A stretch of DNA of 64,000 nt from Alphaproteobacteria bacterium HGW-Alphaproteobacteria-3 (GCA_002842875.1 PHEF01000010.1:1-64000); one strand, 5' to 3'; shown: positions 18,720 through 28,758, counted from the first letter of the stretch. Notes: generated from the letters alone by a model not told the origin. Program-made: numbers and translations.

Positions 18720-18821
18720 CCCACCCTCCCCACCTTGGCGGCTTGTCCGCCAAGGCGAACAAGATGGGGGAGTGTCGAAATTTTCAAGCGTAGCGAAGGA
18801 AATTTCGGGGGGGGGGGGGGG
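18720..18821. repeat. Dispersed hairpin repeat, family B, copy 3, ending in a 15-G run
   Basis: Starts CCCACCCTCCCC, carries an inserted hairpin CCTTGGCGG/CCGCCAAGG, then CGAAATTT (18776-18783) pairing with AAATTTCG (18800-18807), and ends in an uninterrupted run of 15 G (18807-18821) where other copies have GGGGCGGGGG. The homopolymer makes this spot unreliable in sequencing. Confidence 0.7.
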
Positions 18822-18840
18822 ACGCGAACGAACCGCATAA

Positions 18841-18876
18841 AAAGAGCCGGTCCCGAAAGGGCCGGCTCTTCTCTTT
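18841..18876 (+). terminator. Intrinsic terminator of rpmG
   Basis: AAGAGCCGG and CCGGCTCTT form a 9-bp GC-rich stem around a 10-11 nt loop, followed by CTCTTT. Position and orientation suit rpmG, with the family-B repeat lying between the gene and the terminator. Confidence 0.75.
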
Positions 18877-19247
18877 AAAGGTGGCCGGCCGGGAATTCGC
18901 GGCTTATCAGAGGAGGCCACTCCACAACCACGCGCCCGGCCGGCCGTGCCTCGCGGACCCAGGAGATGCGGCGGACCTGAGCGCCCCACGAGGACACGCA
19001 TCGCTGCCAGGAACTTTCCCGACTCACCCCCCAGCAAGAGCGGGAAGACGTTGGCAACGAAACGATGAACTGCATTAAAGCTATCACGCTCCCCTGTCCC
19101 AATAAAGGACAGAGACGCCTCCAGGCGGCCTTATTGCTCACTCGACTTCGTTAACCATGAATTTTTAAGGTTAACGCGCCCGCGCCATCGCGAAATCTCG
19201 CGAAGACTGTGTGAATTCTGTGTGACTTGTCGTTGAGGATTGGCAGC
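18877..19247. other. Intergenic region between rpmG and pleD 3' ends
   Basis: No convincing gene in 371 bp. Short open frames here have no recognisable sequence or start signal. A perfect inverted repeat, CGTTAACC...GGTTAACG with a 12-nt AT-rich loop (about 19149-19176), lies downstream of pleD on the minus strand. It could be a weak terminator or a binding site. Confidence 0.5.
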
Positions 19248-20565
<1,318 letters not shown>

Positions 20566-20592
20566 TGATGCCTCTTCCTTGAATGGAGGCGA

Positions 20593-20958
20593 TTAACGAA
20601 GGAAACGCTGAACCGTTTCCAGGAACTGGGTCACGGAAATCGGCTTCGAGATATAGGCCTCGCAGCCGCCCTCCCGGATCTTCTCCTCGTCGCCCTTCAT
20701 CGCGAAAGCGGTCACGGCGACGACGGGAATGGAGCGGAGGCTGTCGTCTTCCTTGATCCACTTCGTGACTTCAAGGCCCGACACTTCCGGAAGCTGGATA
20801 TCCATGAGGATCAGGTCCGGCCGGTTCGTCCGCGCGATCTCGAGCGCCTCGATCCCGTCGCGCGTCTGCAGCGTCTCGTAGCCGTGCGCGTCGAGAAGAT
20901 CGTGGAAGAGCTTCATGTTGAGCTCGTTGTCTTCGACAATCAGGACCTTCTTAGACAT
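20593..20958 (-). CDS. divK: Single-domain response regulator DivK
   Basis: A 121-residue receiver-only protein starting [22 protein letters not shown]. Phospho-acceptor D53 lies in [13 protein letters not shown], and [13 protein letters not shown] and YISKPISV supply the Thr/Ser and Lys of the active site. It is nearly collinear with Caulobacter DivK, which controls cell polarity and CtrA activity through PleC/DivJ and DivL. ATG 20958 is preferred over 20967 because homologues start M(S/T)KKVLIVED. It is upstream of, and probably cotranscribed with, pleD. Confidence 0.92.
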   Translation of the reverse strand: MSKKVLIVEDNELNMKLFHDLLDAHGYETLQTRDGIEALEIARTNRPDLILMDIQLPEVSGLEVTKWIKEDDSLRSIPVVAVTAFAMKGDEEKIREGGCEAYISKPISVTQFLETVQRFLR

Positions 20959-21194
20959 TGCGTCCATAGCTCCAGAACTCCACCTCTGCCGGGTGAGCCT
21001 GCACCCGAAAGCCGAATCCCGGCTGGGATCGGCGTAGTTGCTTGTCAGGCCATATGACCCGAATATCGTTAACTAAGTCTTTAACCCCTTGTCCCAAAAG
21101 CGCGGCTTTCCGGGGGTTTCCCATTTAACCCCCGCTATGATTAAGTTTGCGTGTCTGCGCCCTTTCCGGCGCCAGGTTTTGGAAAACTCACCCC

Positions 21195-21473
21195 ATGACG
21201 AGAGACGAGGCCGAACTTCTGGCGATCCGCGCCCTCGGCCATATCGCCGCCGATGACGACCTTCTGGGCGACTTTCTGGCTCTTTCCGGCCTCTCGCCGG
21301 ACGAATTGCGCGCCCGCGCCGCCGAATCGGAATTTCTGGGCGGAATCCTCGATTTCCTGCTCGCCGACGAGGCCCGCCTCCTCGCCTTCTGCGAATCGGA
21401 GGAACTGGAGCCGCGCCTCCCCGGCCTCGCCCGTCAGGCGCTTCCCGGCGGCGAACGGGTGGAATGGACATGA
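21195..21473 (+). CDS. DUF3572 family protein
   Basis: A 92-residue acidic protein, MTRDEAELLAIRALGHIAAD, with GDFLALSGLSPDELRARAAE and FLGGILDFLLADEARLLAFCE. This matches DUF3572, a small alphaproteobacterial family of unknown role that usually sits beside divK, as here (divergent from divK). ATG 21195 is chosen by homology; the frame is open to 21147. The stop overlaps the next gene by ATGA. Confidence 0.83.
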   Translation: MTRDEAELLAIRALGHIAADDDLLGDFLALSGLSPDELRARAAESEFLGGILDFLLADEARLLAFCESEELEPRLPGLARQALPGGERVEWT

Positions 21474-22207
21474 CGATCAAAAATGACCCCGGCTCAACGG
21501 TGGGCGAGGTTTCGGGCGCCCGCCCCGCCCCGCGCGATCCCCTCGCCATCGACGAAAGCGTCATCCCGCAAATCGCCGCGCTGACGCTCCGGCGCGGCCG
21601 CCCCCTCATCGTCTCGGATGCCGACGAGGTGCTGCTGCAATTCATGGTCGGCCTCGAGCGCTATCTGGAGACCCAGGATCTCTGGATCGACCTCCAGAGC
21701 TTCGCCCTCACCGGCAACATCAAGCGCAAGGACACCAACGAACCCGTGCCGCCCTCCGCCATGCCCGCACTCCTCGACGCCTTCTTCGCCGCCTCCGCGC
21801 ATGATCTCGACGTCGTGCCCGGCGCGGCGGAAGCGCTCGCCATCCTCTCGGAACGCGCCCAGATCGTCATCCTCACCAATGTGCCGCTTGAGGCGAAGGC
21901 GCGCCGCGAGGCCTCGCTGGCCGCGCAAGGCATCCCCTTCCCCGTCATCGCCAACAAGGGCCTGAAAGGCGGCGCCGTCCGCCGCCTCGCCGAGCGCGTC
22001 GAAGCCCCGGTGATCTTCCTCGACGACATCCCGCACAATCTCTCGTCGGTCGCCAAGGCCCACCCCCCGGCAACGCTCATCCACTTCATCGCCGACCCCC
22101 GCCTCGCAAAACTCCTCGGCCCCGCCCCCGATAGCCACTTCCACACAACCGAATGGCCGGCCGCCCGCCGCTTCATCGAGGAACGTCTGGACACGGAGGG
22201 TTTTTGA
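21470..22207 (+). CDS. HAD-superfamily hydrolase-like protein
   Basis: A 245-residue protein. SDADEVLLQFM near the N-terminus corresponds to HAD motif I (DxD), ILTNVPLEAKARR to motif II, and FLDDIPHNLSSV to motif IV. The second motif I residue sequence is D-A-D-E, so nucleophile and acid/base are retained and phosphatase activity is possible. The substrate is unknown. ATG 21470 gives the classical 4-nt overlap with the DUF3572 gene; ATG 21464 is the alternative. The pair is cotranscribed. Confidence 0.78.
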   Translation: MTIKNDPGSTVGEVSGARPAPRDPLAIDESVIPQIAALTLRRGRPLIVSDADEVLLQFMVGLERYLETQDLWIDLQSFALTGNIKRKDTNEPVPPSAMPALLDAFFAASAHDLDVVPGAAEALAILSERAQIVILTNVPLEAKARREASLAAQGIPFPVIANKGLKGGAVRRLAERVEAPVIFLDDIPHNLSSVAKAHPPATLIHFIADPRLAKLLGPAPDSHFHTTEWPAARRFIEERLDTEGF

Positions 22208-22236
22208 CGTCCGTCGTCTTCCATATAAATAAGTAC

Positions 22237-22373
22237 GTCATTGCCGGGCTTGACCCGGCAATCCAGAAGCCGCCGCAGGCGGCGTCTCTCTTCGCAAGAA
22301 CACTCTTGCCTCTTTTCAAACTTGCCATTCACCACGAGTATCACTGGATGCCCGGGTCAAGCCCGGGCATGAC
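22237..22373. repeat. Paired inverted palindromes (REPIN-like), TTGCCGGG variant
   Basis: The left element is GTCATTGCCGGGC-TTGA-CCCGGCAATCCAG. The right element is the inverse: CTGGATGCCCGGG-TCAA-GCCCGGGCATGAC. About 76 bp separate them. The whole gap between the HAD and ROK genes is occupied by this unit. Confidence 0.78.
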
Positions 22374-22426
22374 ATTCTGTGTGAAGAGGAGAAAAATCGC
22401 TATCCTCCGCGCAAAAAGGAACCCCC

Positions 22427-23326
22427 ATGCGCATCGGCATAGACCTCGGCGGCACCAAGATCGAAGCCATCGCTCTCGACAGCACCGGCCATGAACGCGC
22501 GCGCCAGCGCATCCCCTCGCCGCGCAGCTACGGCGCCACCATCGCCGCCATCCGCGATCTTGTCGCCGCGCTGGAAGCCGAAACCGGAGAACAAGGCACA
22601 ATCGGCATCGGCATGCCCGGCGCCGTCTCACCCGCCACCGGCCTCGTGAAAAACGCAAACAGCACCTGGCTCATCGGCCATCCTTTCGGGCGCGATCTCG
22701 AAGCCGCCCTCGGCCGCGAGGTCCGCCTCGCCAACGACGCCGACTGCTTCGCCCTGTCCGAAGCAACCGATGGCGCGGCGGCAGGCGCCAAAACCGTCTT
22801 CGGCGTCATCCTCGGCACGGGCGTCGGCGGCGGCATCGTCGTCAACGGCGCGCTTCTGTCGGGGCCGAATGCGATTGCCGGCGAATGGGGCCACAATCCC
22901 CTCCCCTGGGCGCTCCCCGACGAATATCCGGGTACGGACTGTTACTGCGGCAAGAAAGGCTGCATCGAAACATGGCTCTCCGGCCCCGCCTTCGCGCGCC
23001 TCTATGCGGAGGAAAACGCCGAAGCCCTCTCGCCCGAGGCGATCGTCGCCGCGGCGCTGGCAGGCAGCCGCCCCGCCCGTCTCGCGCTCCGCCGCTATGC
23101 CGACCGCCTCGCCCGCGCGCTCGCCCACGTGATCGACATCCTCGACCCCCACGCCATCGTGCTGGGCGGCGGCATGTCGAACATCGCCGCGCTCTACGAC
23201 GAAGTGCCGTCCCGCTGGGGCGCCTACGTCTTTTCCGACACCGTCGCGACGCCCCTCCTCCGCCACAAACACGGCGACACCAGCGGCGTCCGCGGCGCCG
23301 CCTGGCTGTGGCCGGCGAAAGACTGA
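22427..23326 (+). CDS. ROK-family sugar kinase (fructokinase/glucokinase type)
   Basis: A 299-residue kinase with the ATP motif IGIDLGGTKIEAIAL at residue 3, second phosphate loop GVILGTGVGGGIVVNG, the ROK signature GEWGHNPLPW, the zinc-binding CYCGKKGCIETW, and C-terminal adenosine motif IVLGGGMSN. It most resembles the bacterial fructokinase (Mak) branch with DEYPGTDCYCG, but glucokinase activity cannot be excluded. AAAAGGAAC precedes the ATG. Confidence 0.88.
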   Translation: MRIGIDLGGTKIEAIALDSTGHERARQRIPSPRSYGATIAAIRDLVAALEAETGEQGTIGIGMPGAVSPATGLVKNANSTWLIGHPFGRDLEAALGREVRLANDADCFALSEATDGAAAGAKTVFGVILGTGVGGGIVVNGALLSGPNAIAGEWGHNPLPWALPDEYPGTDCYCGKKGCIETWLSGPAFARLYAEENAEALSPEAIVAAALAGSRPARLALRRYADRLARALAHVIDILDPHAIVLGGGMSNIAALYDEVPSRWGAYVFSDTVATPLLRHKHGDTSGVRGAAWLWPAKD

Positions 23327-23352
23327 GGCAGAGCCCTCGCCAAAACAAAAAT

Positions 23353-23460
23353 GTCATCCCGGGATTTGCATGCCCCGGCGAAGGCCGGGGTTCCCGGACC
23401 CAATCCACCTCACCGCAAAGCCAGAGGCCAATGGATCCCGGCAACAAGTGCCGGGATGAC
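23353..23460. repeat. Paired inverted palindromes (REPIN-like)
   Basis: A left half of GTCATCCCGGGATTT... with a nested CCCCGGC-GAA-GGCCGGGG hairpin, ending CCCGGACCCAATCCACCTC. The right half is AATGGATCCCGGC-AACAAGT-GCCGGGATGAC. The right half is identical to that at 2612-2641. The bases after GACCCA (ATCCACCTC) are identical to those before the GIY-YIG gene at 62457. Confidence 0.8.
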
Positions 23461-23488
23461 AATTTTTATTTGTACAGAAGAAATATCC

Positions 23489-23521
23489 GTCATTGCGAGG
23501 AGCAAAGCGACGAAGCAATCT
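23489..23521. repeat. GTCATTGCGAGG-type palindromic repeat
   Basis: GTCATTGCGAGGAGCAAAGC followed by GACGAAGCAATCT. This is a widely seen alphaproteobacterial intergenic repeat with inverted ATTGC...GCAAT ends, inserted directly between the REPIN-like unit and family-B copy 4. Confidence 0.7.
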
Positions 23522-23526
23522 AGTCT

Positions 23527-23582
23527 TCCCACCCTCCCCTCGGGGAGGGTCGAAATTTGCCGCGCAAATTTCGGGGCGGGGG
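23527..23582. repeat. Dispersed hairpin repeat, family B, copy 4
   Basis: CCCACCCTCCCC-TC-GGGGAGGG followed by CGAAATTTGC (23551-23560), loop CGC, GCAAATTTCG (23564-23573), then GGGCGGGGG. The second stem differs in sequence from copy 2 but is again a perfect 10-bp pairing. Confidence 0.78.
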
Positions 23583-23638
23583 CAGAGTCAAAAAACACGC
23601 GATGACGCAGTCAGACAAAGCCGGACAAAAATAAAAGT

Positions 23639-23667
23639 GTCATCCCGGGGCTTGTCCCCGGGACCCA
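23639..23667. repeat. 29-bp palindrome identical to the GIY-YIG flanks
   Basis: GTCATCCCGGGG-CTTGT-CCCCGGGACCCA, followed by CTCGC. The 29-bp core is identical to both copies flanking the nuclease gene at 62477. No partner palindrome is visible downstream before the AT-rich gene, so this may be a half element. Confidence 0.78.
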
Positions 23668-23804
23668 CTCGCAAATCCGCTTGCCGAAGAATTCGGGAAC
23701 AAGGGCGCAAACTATTTAACAACCTCGGCAGCAAGCTATCCCTTGCTGACGAAACCAATTGGTTCCAGCTTTCATTGTGCGACACTCCACATCGGCGCGG
23801 AACA

Positions 23805-24569
23805 CTAGCGCCCAATCTCCGAAAGAACTTTCTCCCCAAGTTCAATGATAGTTTTAAAATCAGCGAGAAGTTGCACATGGAACACCACCGGACGCGCTCC
23901 TTCTGCAAAAGAATGCTGCATGAGCGGCGAGAATGTTCCTAGAGTTTTTTGCTGTGTGTCCAGTTTATCATACTCGGCGAAATCACATGCCTTAGCGGCC
24001 GAGGCCATGAGTTCACCAAGCTCACGGAATTTACTTTTGTTTTTTGGATCAACTGTATACGGAGGAATATATAAAGGAATTCTATGAGCTAAAGAGTGCC
24101 GATAGCCCTCTTGGTAGGAGAACCAGTCGCGCAGGCCATCCAGGTATTTTATAAAGCCTTCCGATAGAGCGTGGCGAACAAGCGAGTCTTGCTTCGAAAT
24201 ATTGATCTGCAAATTGCGCAGAGGCCTTCCGTCAGGTGAAGTGATGTTCTTTTCTGATACTAAAATCCAAGCAAAATTGTCCAAACATCCGAAAATGTTG
24301 AACACAAACGCTTGAATGCAAATTGTCGCATCTATCCTATCGTTGTCTTCTGGTACTTCTCGGACTTCAGGCGGAAGAAGTGCAAAGACTTTCTCGATAC
24401 AGCGAACAAGCGTGGATAGTCGCCGGGACAATCCATGGGTTGCAAATTCCCGAGCTCTAGGGTTCTCCCACTGTCGGCAGACATACGCGATCATCAACTC
24501 ATCGTGTCGGGATCGAACTTTCCGATACTCGTCCGCTAGCTGTGAAAGTTGCTCGGCAGTGAAGCGCAT
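23805..24569 (-). CDS. Unrecognised AT-rich protein with a HEPN-like RHSLAH motif
   Basis: A 254-residue, largely helical protein. GGAGGAAGG is well placed before ATG 24569. Residues 157-162 read RHSLAH, which fits the Rx4H catalytic motif of HEPN ribonuclease domains, within a helical context (FIKYLDGLRDWFSYQEGY before, IPLYIPPY after). The family assignment is tentative. Base composition is strongly AT-shifted relative to neighbours, and the gene abuts a cluster of intergenic repeats, which suggests acquisition. No antitoxin-like (MNT) partner is adjacent. Confidence 0.55.
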   Translation of the reverse strand: MRFTAEQLSQLADEYRKVRSRHDELMIAYVCRQWENPRAREFATHGLSRRLSTLVRCIEKVFALLPPEVREVPEDNDRIDATICIQAFVFNIFGCLDNFAWILVSEKNITSPDGRPLRNLQINISKQDSLVRHALSEGFIKYLDGLRDWFSYQEGYRHSLAHRIPLYIPPYTVDPKNKSKFRELGELMASAAKACDFAEYDKLDTQQKTLGTFSPLMQHSFAEGARPVVFHVQLLADFKTIIELGEKVLSEIGR

Positions 24570-24717
24570 GCGCCTTCCTCCATCTGAACCGCTTCCGAAG
24601 AATACAGAATTGAGTCGAGGTCAGCACCCTTCCGGTTCCAAAGGGTCTTGAAGTACGTGGGCCTTCCTTCTCTGCCCCATGCTAAACTCCTCCCGCAAAA
24701 ACCACCCCGGCCCACCC

Positions 24718-25995
24718 ATGACCGCCACGCAAGGCTTCTGCCGCGACTGCTTCTCTCCCGTGCCTGAAGGCGCGGAGCGTTGCCCTGCCTGCCGCCGGCC
24801 GCGTCTTCTCTTCCACCCCGAGCTTCACGCCCTCTCCATCGCCCACATGGATTGCGACGCCTTCTACGCCGCCGTCGAGAAGCGCGACAATCCGGAGCTT
24901 CGCGACAAGCCTCTCATCGTCGGCGGCGGCACGCGCGGCGTCGTCTCCACCTGTTGCTACATCGCGCGCATTCGCGGCGTGCGTTCCGCCATGCCCATGT
25001 TCAAGGCGCTCGCCGCCTGCCCGGAAGCCGTCGTCGTGAAACCCGACATGGCAAAATACGCACGCGTTGCGCGCGACGTCCGCGCGCTGATGCGCGATCT
25101 GACGCCCCTCGTCGAACCCGTCTCCATCGACGAGGCCTTTCTCGATCTCTCCGGCACCGAGCGCCTGCATCACGCAAGCCCCGCCGTCAGCATGGGCCGC
25201 CTCGCAAAGCGCATCGAGGACGAAATCGGCATCACCGTTTCCGTCGGTCTCTCCCACAACAAGTTCCTCGCCAAGATGGCCTCCGATCTCGACAAGCCGC
25301 GCGGCTTTGCCGTCATCGGCCGCGAGGAGACCATGTCATTCCTCGCCTCGAAGCCCGTCTCCATGATCTGGGGCGTCGGCAAGGCGCTGGAAACGAAACT
25401 GGCGCGCGAAGGCATCGCGCGCATCGCCCAGCTCCAGAAGATGGAGGAGAACGATCTCATGGCGCGCTTCGGGTCCATGGGAAGCCGGCTCTATCGCCTG
25501 TCGCGCGGGCTGGACGCCCGCCATGTCGAGCCCGCTCACGAAGCAAAAAGCATTTCCGCCGAAACGACCTTCATGCGCGACGTCTCCGGCCAGGCCGAGC
25601 TTGATCGCATTCTCTGGCCGCTCTGCGAGAAGATCGCCGCGCGCGCCAAGGCGGCGGGGCTCTCCGGTTCGACCGTCGTGCTGAAGCTCAAGACCGCCGA
25701 TTTTAAACTCCGTACACGGAATCAAACGCTGCCCGACCCGACCCAGCTTGCCGAGGTGATCTACCGCGTCGCCGCGCCTCTCCTCGCGCGCGAGGCCACG
25801 GGGACAAGTTTTCGTCTTCTGGGGGTGGGGATTTCCGGTCTCGCCAGCGGCGATCTTGCCGACCCGCCGGACATGCTCGACCCCGCCGCGACGCGCCGCG
25901 CGGATGCCGAACGTGCGATGGACCGTCTCCGCGCGAAATTCGGGGACAAGTCCATCGTCAAGGGACGCGGCATGAGCCCGGATCGGAAAAAGTGA
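24718..25995 (+). CDS. dinB: DNA polymerase IV (Y family) with N-terminal zinc ribbon
   Basis: A translesion polymerase of about 425 residues. It opens with a CRDC...CPAC zinc-ribbon-like segment (residues about 7-26). The polymerase core follows: [39 protein letters not shown], catalytic [43 protein letters not shown], and the little-finger domain. ATG 24718 is preferred over 24679 because the conserved part starts [10 protein letters not shown]; neither has a strong ribosome-binding site. Confidence 0.92.
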   Translation: MTATQGFCRDCFSPVPEGAERCPACRRPRLLFHPELHALSIAHMDCDAFYAAVEKRDNPELRDKPLIVGGGTRGVVSTCCYIARIRGVRSAMPMFKALAACPEAVVVKPDMAKYARVARDVRALMRDLTPLVEPVSIDEAFLDLSGTERLHHASPAVSMGRLAKRIEDEIGITVSVGLSHNKFLAKMASDLDKPRGFAVIGREETMSFLASKPVSMIWGVGKALETKLAREGIARIAQLQKMEENDLMARFGSMGSRLYRLSRGLDARHVEPAHEAKSISAETTFMRDVSGQAELDRILWPLCEKIAARAKAAGLSGSTVVLKLKTADFKLRTRNQTLPDPTQLAEVIYRVAAPLLAREATGTSFRLLGVGISGLASGDLADPPDMLDPAATRRADAERAMDRLRAKFGDKSIVKGRGMSPDRKK

Positions 25996-26001
25996 CGGGG
26001 T

Positions 26002-26060
26002 GGGGATAAGTCCGTCTACGGACGTTTGTGACAGTTCGATGACATTACGATGACAGTCAC
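26002..26060 (+). repeat. Repeat shared with 61041-61100
   Basis: It contains GTGGGGATAAGTCCGTC, then TGTGAC, TTCGATGACATT and TGACAGTC in this order just after the dinB stop. The reverse complement of 61041-61100 holds the same blocks in the same order with small indels. Each copy lies within about 200 bp downstream of a gene on its own strand. Confidence 0.6.
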
Positions 26061-26109
26061 GCGCAGCCCTCGAAAAACGGCGGAAAACCGCCACCGCGAA
26101 TTGTGACAG

Positions 26110-26919
26110 TCAGCAGGCGTCCAGATCGAAATAAGTGACCTCGCTGAGCCTGCCCTTCACCTCGACATCGAGATAGTCGAGCGACAACGTGGCCGATATC
26201 CCATTGGGAAATAAGAGATATCCCATCTCGAAGCTGGGCACGCCCTCCTTCTCCGCCGGGTCGAAATAGCTGATCCGAACCGGCCAGGGCTCCATCTCGC
26301 CAAGCGCCTTGCCCTCGCCGTCCACTTTGGTATCAAGCCTTTGATCTGAAACGGTTTTCCCGATGAAGGCTGTGGTCGGATTTTCGAGTTCCTCCGTCCC
26401 GTCGAACAGCGGACGGCTGAAAACTCGGTGCCCCTCTTGCGCTTTTTCGATCAGCGCCAGGTTGAAGGCCATCGGAAAAAGCGTCTCGGACGGCATGGTG
26501 ACCGGCTCCTCGCCATCCCGTAACACTTTGATTTCGCCTGATTTTTCGCGTTTTGCGGTGCCGTCCTGCCGGTCCGTCAGCTCGCCATTCGTATACTCGG
26601 TCCGCGTGAACCGGAACTCGTTGCCATCGGCCGCTTCCCAGTAGCTCAGGCGCACATCGTTGCTCACAAGTCCTTGATCCAGAACGCCAATTCGCGTCAC
26701 GACACGTTGCAGGGAGGTATAGCCGCCGCAAGCGGGGCCCCCTCGCCACTCGACGACCATGCGGCCCTCGATGCCTGTCACGTCGCTCACCGGCTGCGTG
26801 TGGCCGAGCGAAAGATCGTAGACCGCGCGGTGCATCTGAAGTGCGGGTGCCGCCGCGACGGCGCCGCTGCCCGCAGCGAAAAACGCAGCAATTACAGGTA
26901 CTAACCGCTCAAACCGCAT
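26110..26919 (-). CDS. eipB: EipB-like cell-envelope integrity protein (DUF1849)
   Basis: A 269-residue secreted protein with signal peptide (VPVIAAFFAAGSGAVAAAPA). Family features are HRAVYDLSLG near the mature N-terminus, a cysteine in GGPACGGYTS, and a C-terminal cysteine (YFDLDAC) as the last residue. Brucella EipB is a periplasmic beta-spiral protein whose two conserved cysteines form a disulfide; it supports envelope integrity under stress. Both cysteines are present here. It is divergent from the 2-hydroxyacid dehydrogenase gene. Confidence 0.85.
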   Translation of the reverse strand: MRFERLVPVIAAFFAAGSGAVAAAPALQMHRAVYDLSLGHTQPVSDVTGIEGRMVVEWRGGPACGGYTSLQRVVTRIGVLDQGLVSNDVRLSYWEAADGNEFRFTRTEYTNGELTDRQDGTAKREKSGEIKVLRDGEEPVTMPSETLFPMAFNLALIEKAQEGHRVFSRPLFDGTEELENPTTAFIGKTVSDQRLDTKVDGEGKALGEMEPWPVRISYFDPAEKEGVPSFEMGYLLFPNGISATLSLDYLDVEVKGRLSEVTYFDLDAC

Positions 26920-27014
26920 GTCCTGCCTTCCGCTCCCGCTTCTCGTCTCGAAGCCCTTTTAGAAGCTTACACCATCGGGTAAACCGGATAACCCGTTCCT
27001 TCGCAAGGTCGTCC

Positions 27015-27871
27015 ATGTCCCGTCCCCGCATTCTCGTCACACGAAAATTACCAGCCGATGTAGAGGCGCGCGCGCTAAGTCATTTTGCAGCAACGCTAAA
27101 TCCGGACGACCGCGCCTCCGCGCGCGAGCACATTCTGGCCAACGCACAAGGCAAGGACGGTCTCCTCGTCACCGTGACGGACAGGATCGACGCCGCGCTG
27201 ATCGCCGCCCTGCCGGCAAGCATCCGGATTATCTCAACCTTTTCCGTTGGTTACGATCACATCGATGTCGCCGCCGCGCAGGCCCGCGGCATCGCCGTCA
27301 CCAACACACCCGACGTCCTCACCGATGCCACGGCCGAGATCGCGCTCGCAAGCGCCTCGGTATCCTGGGCCTTGGCCGCATCGGACGTGCAACCGCACAT
27401 CGTGCCCGCGCCTTCGGCATGGAAATCCACTACCACAACCGCCATCGCCTGCCGCCGGAGCTTGAAGCGGGCGCACGTTATCACGCTGATATTGCTTCTC
27501 TTTTCGGTGCGTCGGATGTGCTCTCCATCCACTGCGCCTCGACACCGGACACGCGGGGCCTCATCAACCGCGAGACCATCGCCCCCCTGCCTCACGGCGC
27601 CATTCTGGTGAACACGGCACGCGGCGACATCGTGGACGACGAAGCCTTGATCGAGGCGCTCGCCTCCGGCCGCCTCGGTGCGGCCGGCCTCGATGTCTAC
27701 AACAACGAGCCGAACCTCCACCCCGGATATCTCAATCTTTCCAATGCCTTCCTGCTTCCGCACCTCGGCAGCGCCACGCTCGAAACGCGCAATGCCATGG
27801 GCTTCCGTGCGCTCGAAAATCTCGAGGCCTTCTTCGCCGGCAACACGCCCCGCGACCTCGTGGCCCCATGA
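27015..27871 (+). pseudogene. D-2-hydroxyacid dehydrogenase (glyoxylate/hydroxypyruvate reductase type), internal deletion and frameshift
   Basis: The N-terminal part starts MSRPRILVTRKLPADVEARA and runs through STFSVGYDHIDV and TPDVLTDATAEIAL (to about 27347). The frame then goes off. From 27350 another frame gives the NAD-binding motif KRLGILGLGRIGRATAHRA and continues through FGMEIHYHNRH, LVNTARGDIVDDEALIEAL and LPHLGSATLETR to the stop at 27871. About 37 residues normally between TAEIA(L) and GKRLGI are missing, so roughly 110 nt have been lost out of frame. Without this the gene would be a normal GyaR/GhrB-type reductase. Confidence 0.85.
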
Positions 27872-28758
27872 TGCGCCTCGCGCCTGTTGCAATCGCTTCC
27901 CTCACCTTCCTCTTCGGCATCGCTGCGGCATTTGCCGGCACGCGCGACTGCTCCGATTGTCCGGACCTTGTGATTGTCGAAGCTGGAAGCTTCATGCGCG
28001 GCGCCGAACCGGACGACAGGGCCGCGGATGAAAGCGAATTTCCGCGCCATGAAGTCAGGATCGAAAAACCATTCGCGATCGCGACAAAGCTGGTAACCCG
28101 CCGTGAATACTCGGATTTTTCCGCCGCGACGGGACACGGCACAGCGCCGGGATGCGACACGCTGACCGATGCCGGCTGGCGCGTGGACGAGCGCGCGGAC
28201 TGGCGTTCACCGGGCTTTCCACAGACAGAGTCGGATCCCGTGGTCTGCATTTCCTGGACCGATGCAACCGCCTACGCCGCCTGGATGGCCGGGAGAACGG
28301 GGCAACCCTATCGCCTTCCGAGCGAGGCGGAATGGGAATATGCGGCGCGCGCGGGAACGATCGGGGTCAATTTCTGGGGCGAAGATCCGGCTCTCGCATG
28401 CAGCTACGCCAACGTCAACGATCTGACCGCCAAGAACAAGACGGCAAAGGTCGCCGAACCATGCACGGATGGCTACCTTTTCACGAGCCCCGTCGCGAGC
28501 TTCCAGCCCAACCCGTTCGGTCTTTATGACGCCGTCGGAAACGTATGGGTCTGGCTCGCCGACTGCTGGCTGGAAGATTATCGGACGGGGCCGCGCAATG
28601 GCCAACCGAACAGGAGCGGCGAGTGCGCCTCCCGCGTCCTGCGCGGCGGTTCATGGACCGATACACCCGGCCCCTTTCGCATCGCCGCCCGCGAGAACCG
28701 GGCTCCCGGGGAACGTCTGTCTTTCGCAGGCCTCCGTCTTGCCCGCGACGTCCGTTAG
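27868..28758 (+). CDS. Secreted SUMF1/FGE-fold protein lacking the sulfatase-modifying cysteines
   Basis: A 296-residue protein with signal peptide (APVAIASLTFLFGIAAAFAG) and the formylglycine-generating-enzyme fold: VEAGSFMRGAEPDD, SWTDATAYAAWMAGRTGQPYRLPSEAEWEYAARAG, NPFGLYDAVGNVWVWLADCW, RVLRGGSW. After RGGSW the sequence TDTPGPFRIAARE lacks the C...C pair that binds copper in true FGEs, so sulfatase activation is unlikely. Several other cysteines may form disulfides. The start overlaps the preceding stop by 4 nt. Confidence 0.82.
   Translation: MMRLAPVAIASLTFLFGIAAAFAGTRDCSDCPDLVIVEAGSFMRGAEPDDRAADESEFPRHEVRIEKPFAIATKLVTRREYSDFSAATGHGTAPGCDTLTDAGWRVDERADWRSPGFPQTESDPVVCISWTDATAYAAWMAGRTGQPYRLPSEAEWEYAARAGTIGVNFWGEDPALACSYANVNDLTAKNKTAKVAEPCTDGYLFTSPVASFQPNPFGLYDAVGNVWVWLADCWLEDYRTGPRNGQPNRSGECASRVLRGGSWTDTPGPFRIAARENRAPGERLSFAGLRLARDVR

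Noticed and set aside
18875-19141. 88-codon minus-strand ORF between rpmG and pleD
   Set aside because: No family resemblance and no ribosome-binding site; its frame overlaps the vicinity of the rpmG terminator.
21067-21085. Possible CtrA box TTAAC-TAAGTCT-TTAAC near divK
   Set aside because: The two TTAA half-sites are separated by 8 nt, not the 7 nt of the consensus, so I do not call it.
23353-23667. Repeat cluster considered as a CRISPR array
   Set aside because: The repeats are palindromes of different families with unequal spacing and no repeated direct unit with unique spacers; no cas genes are nearby.
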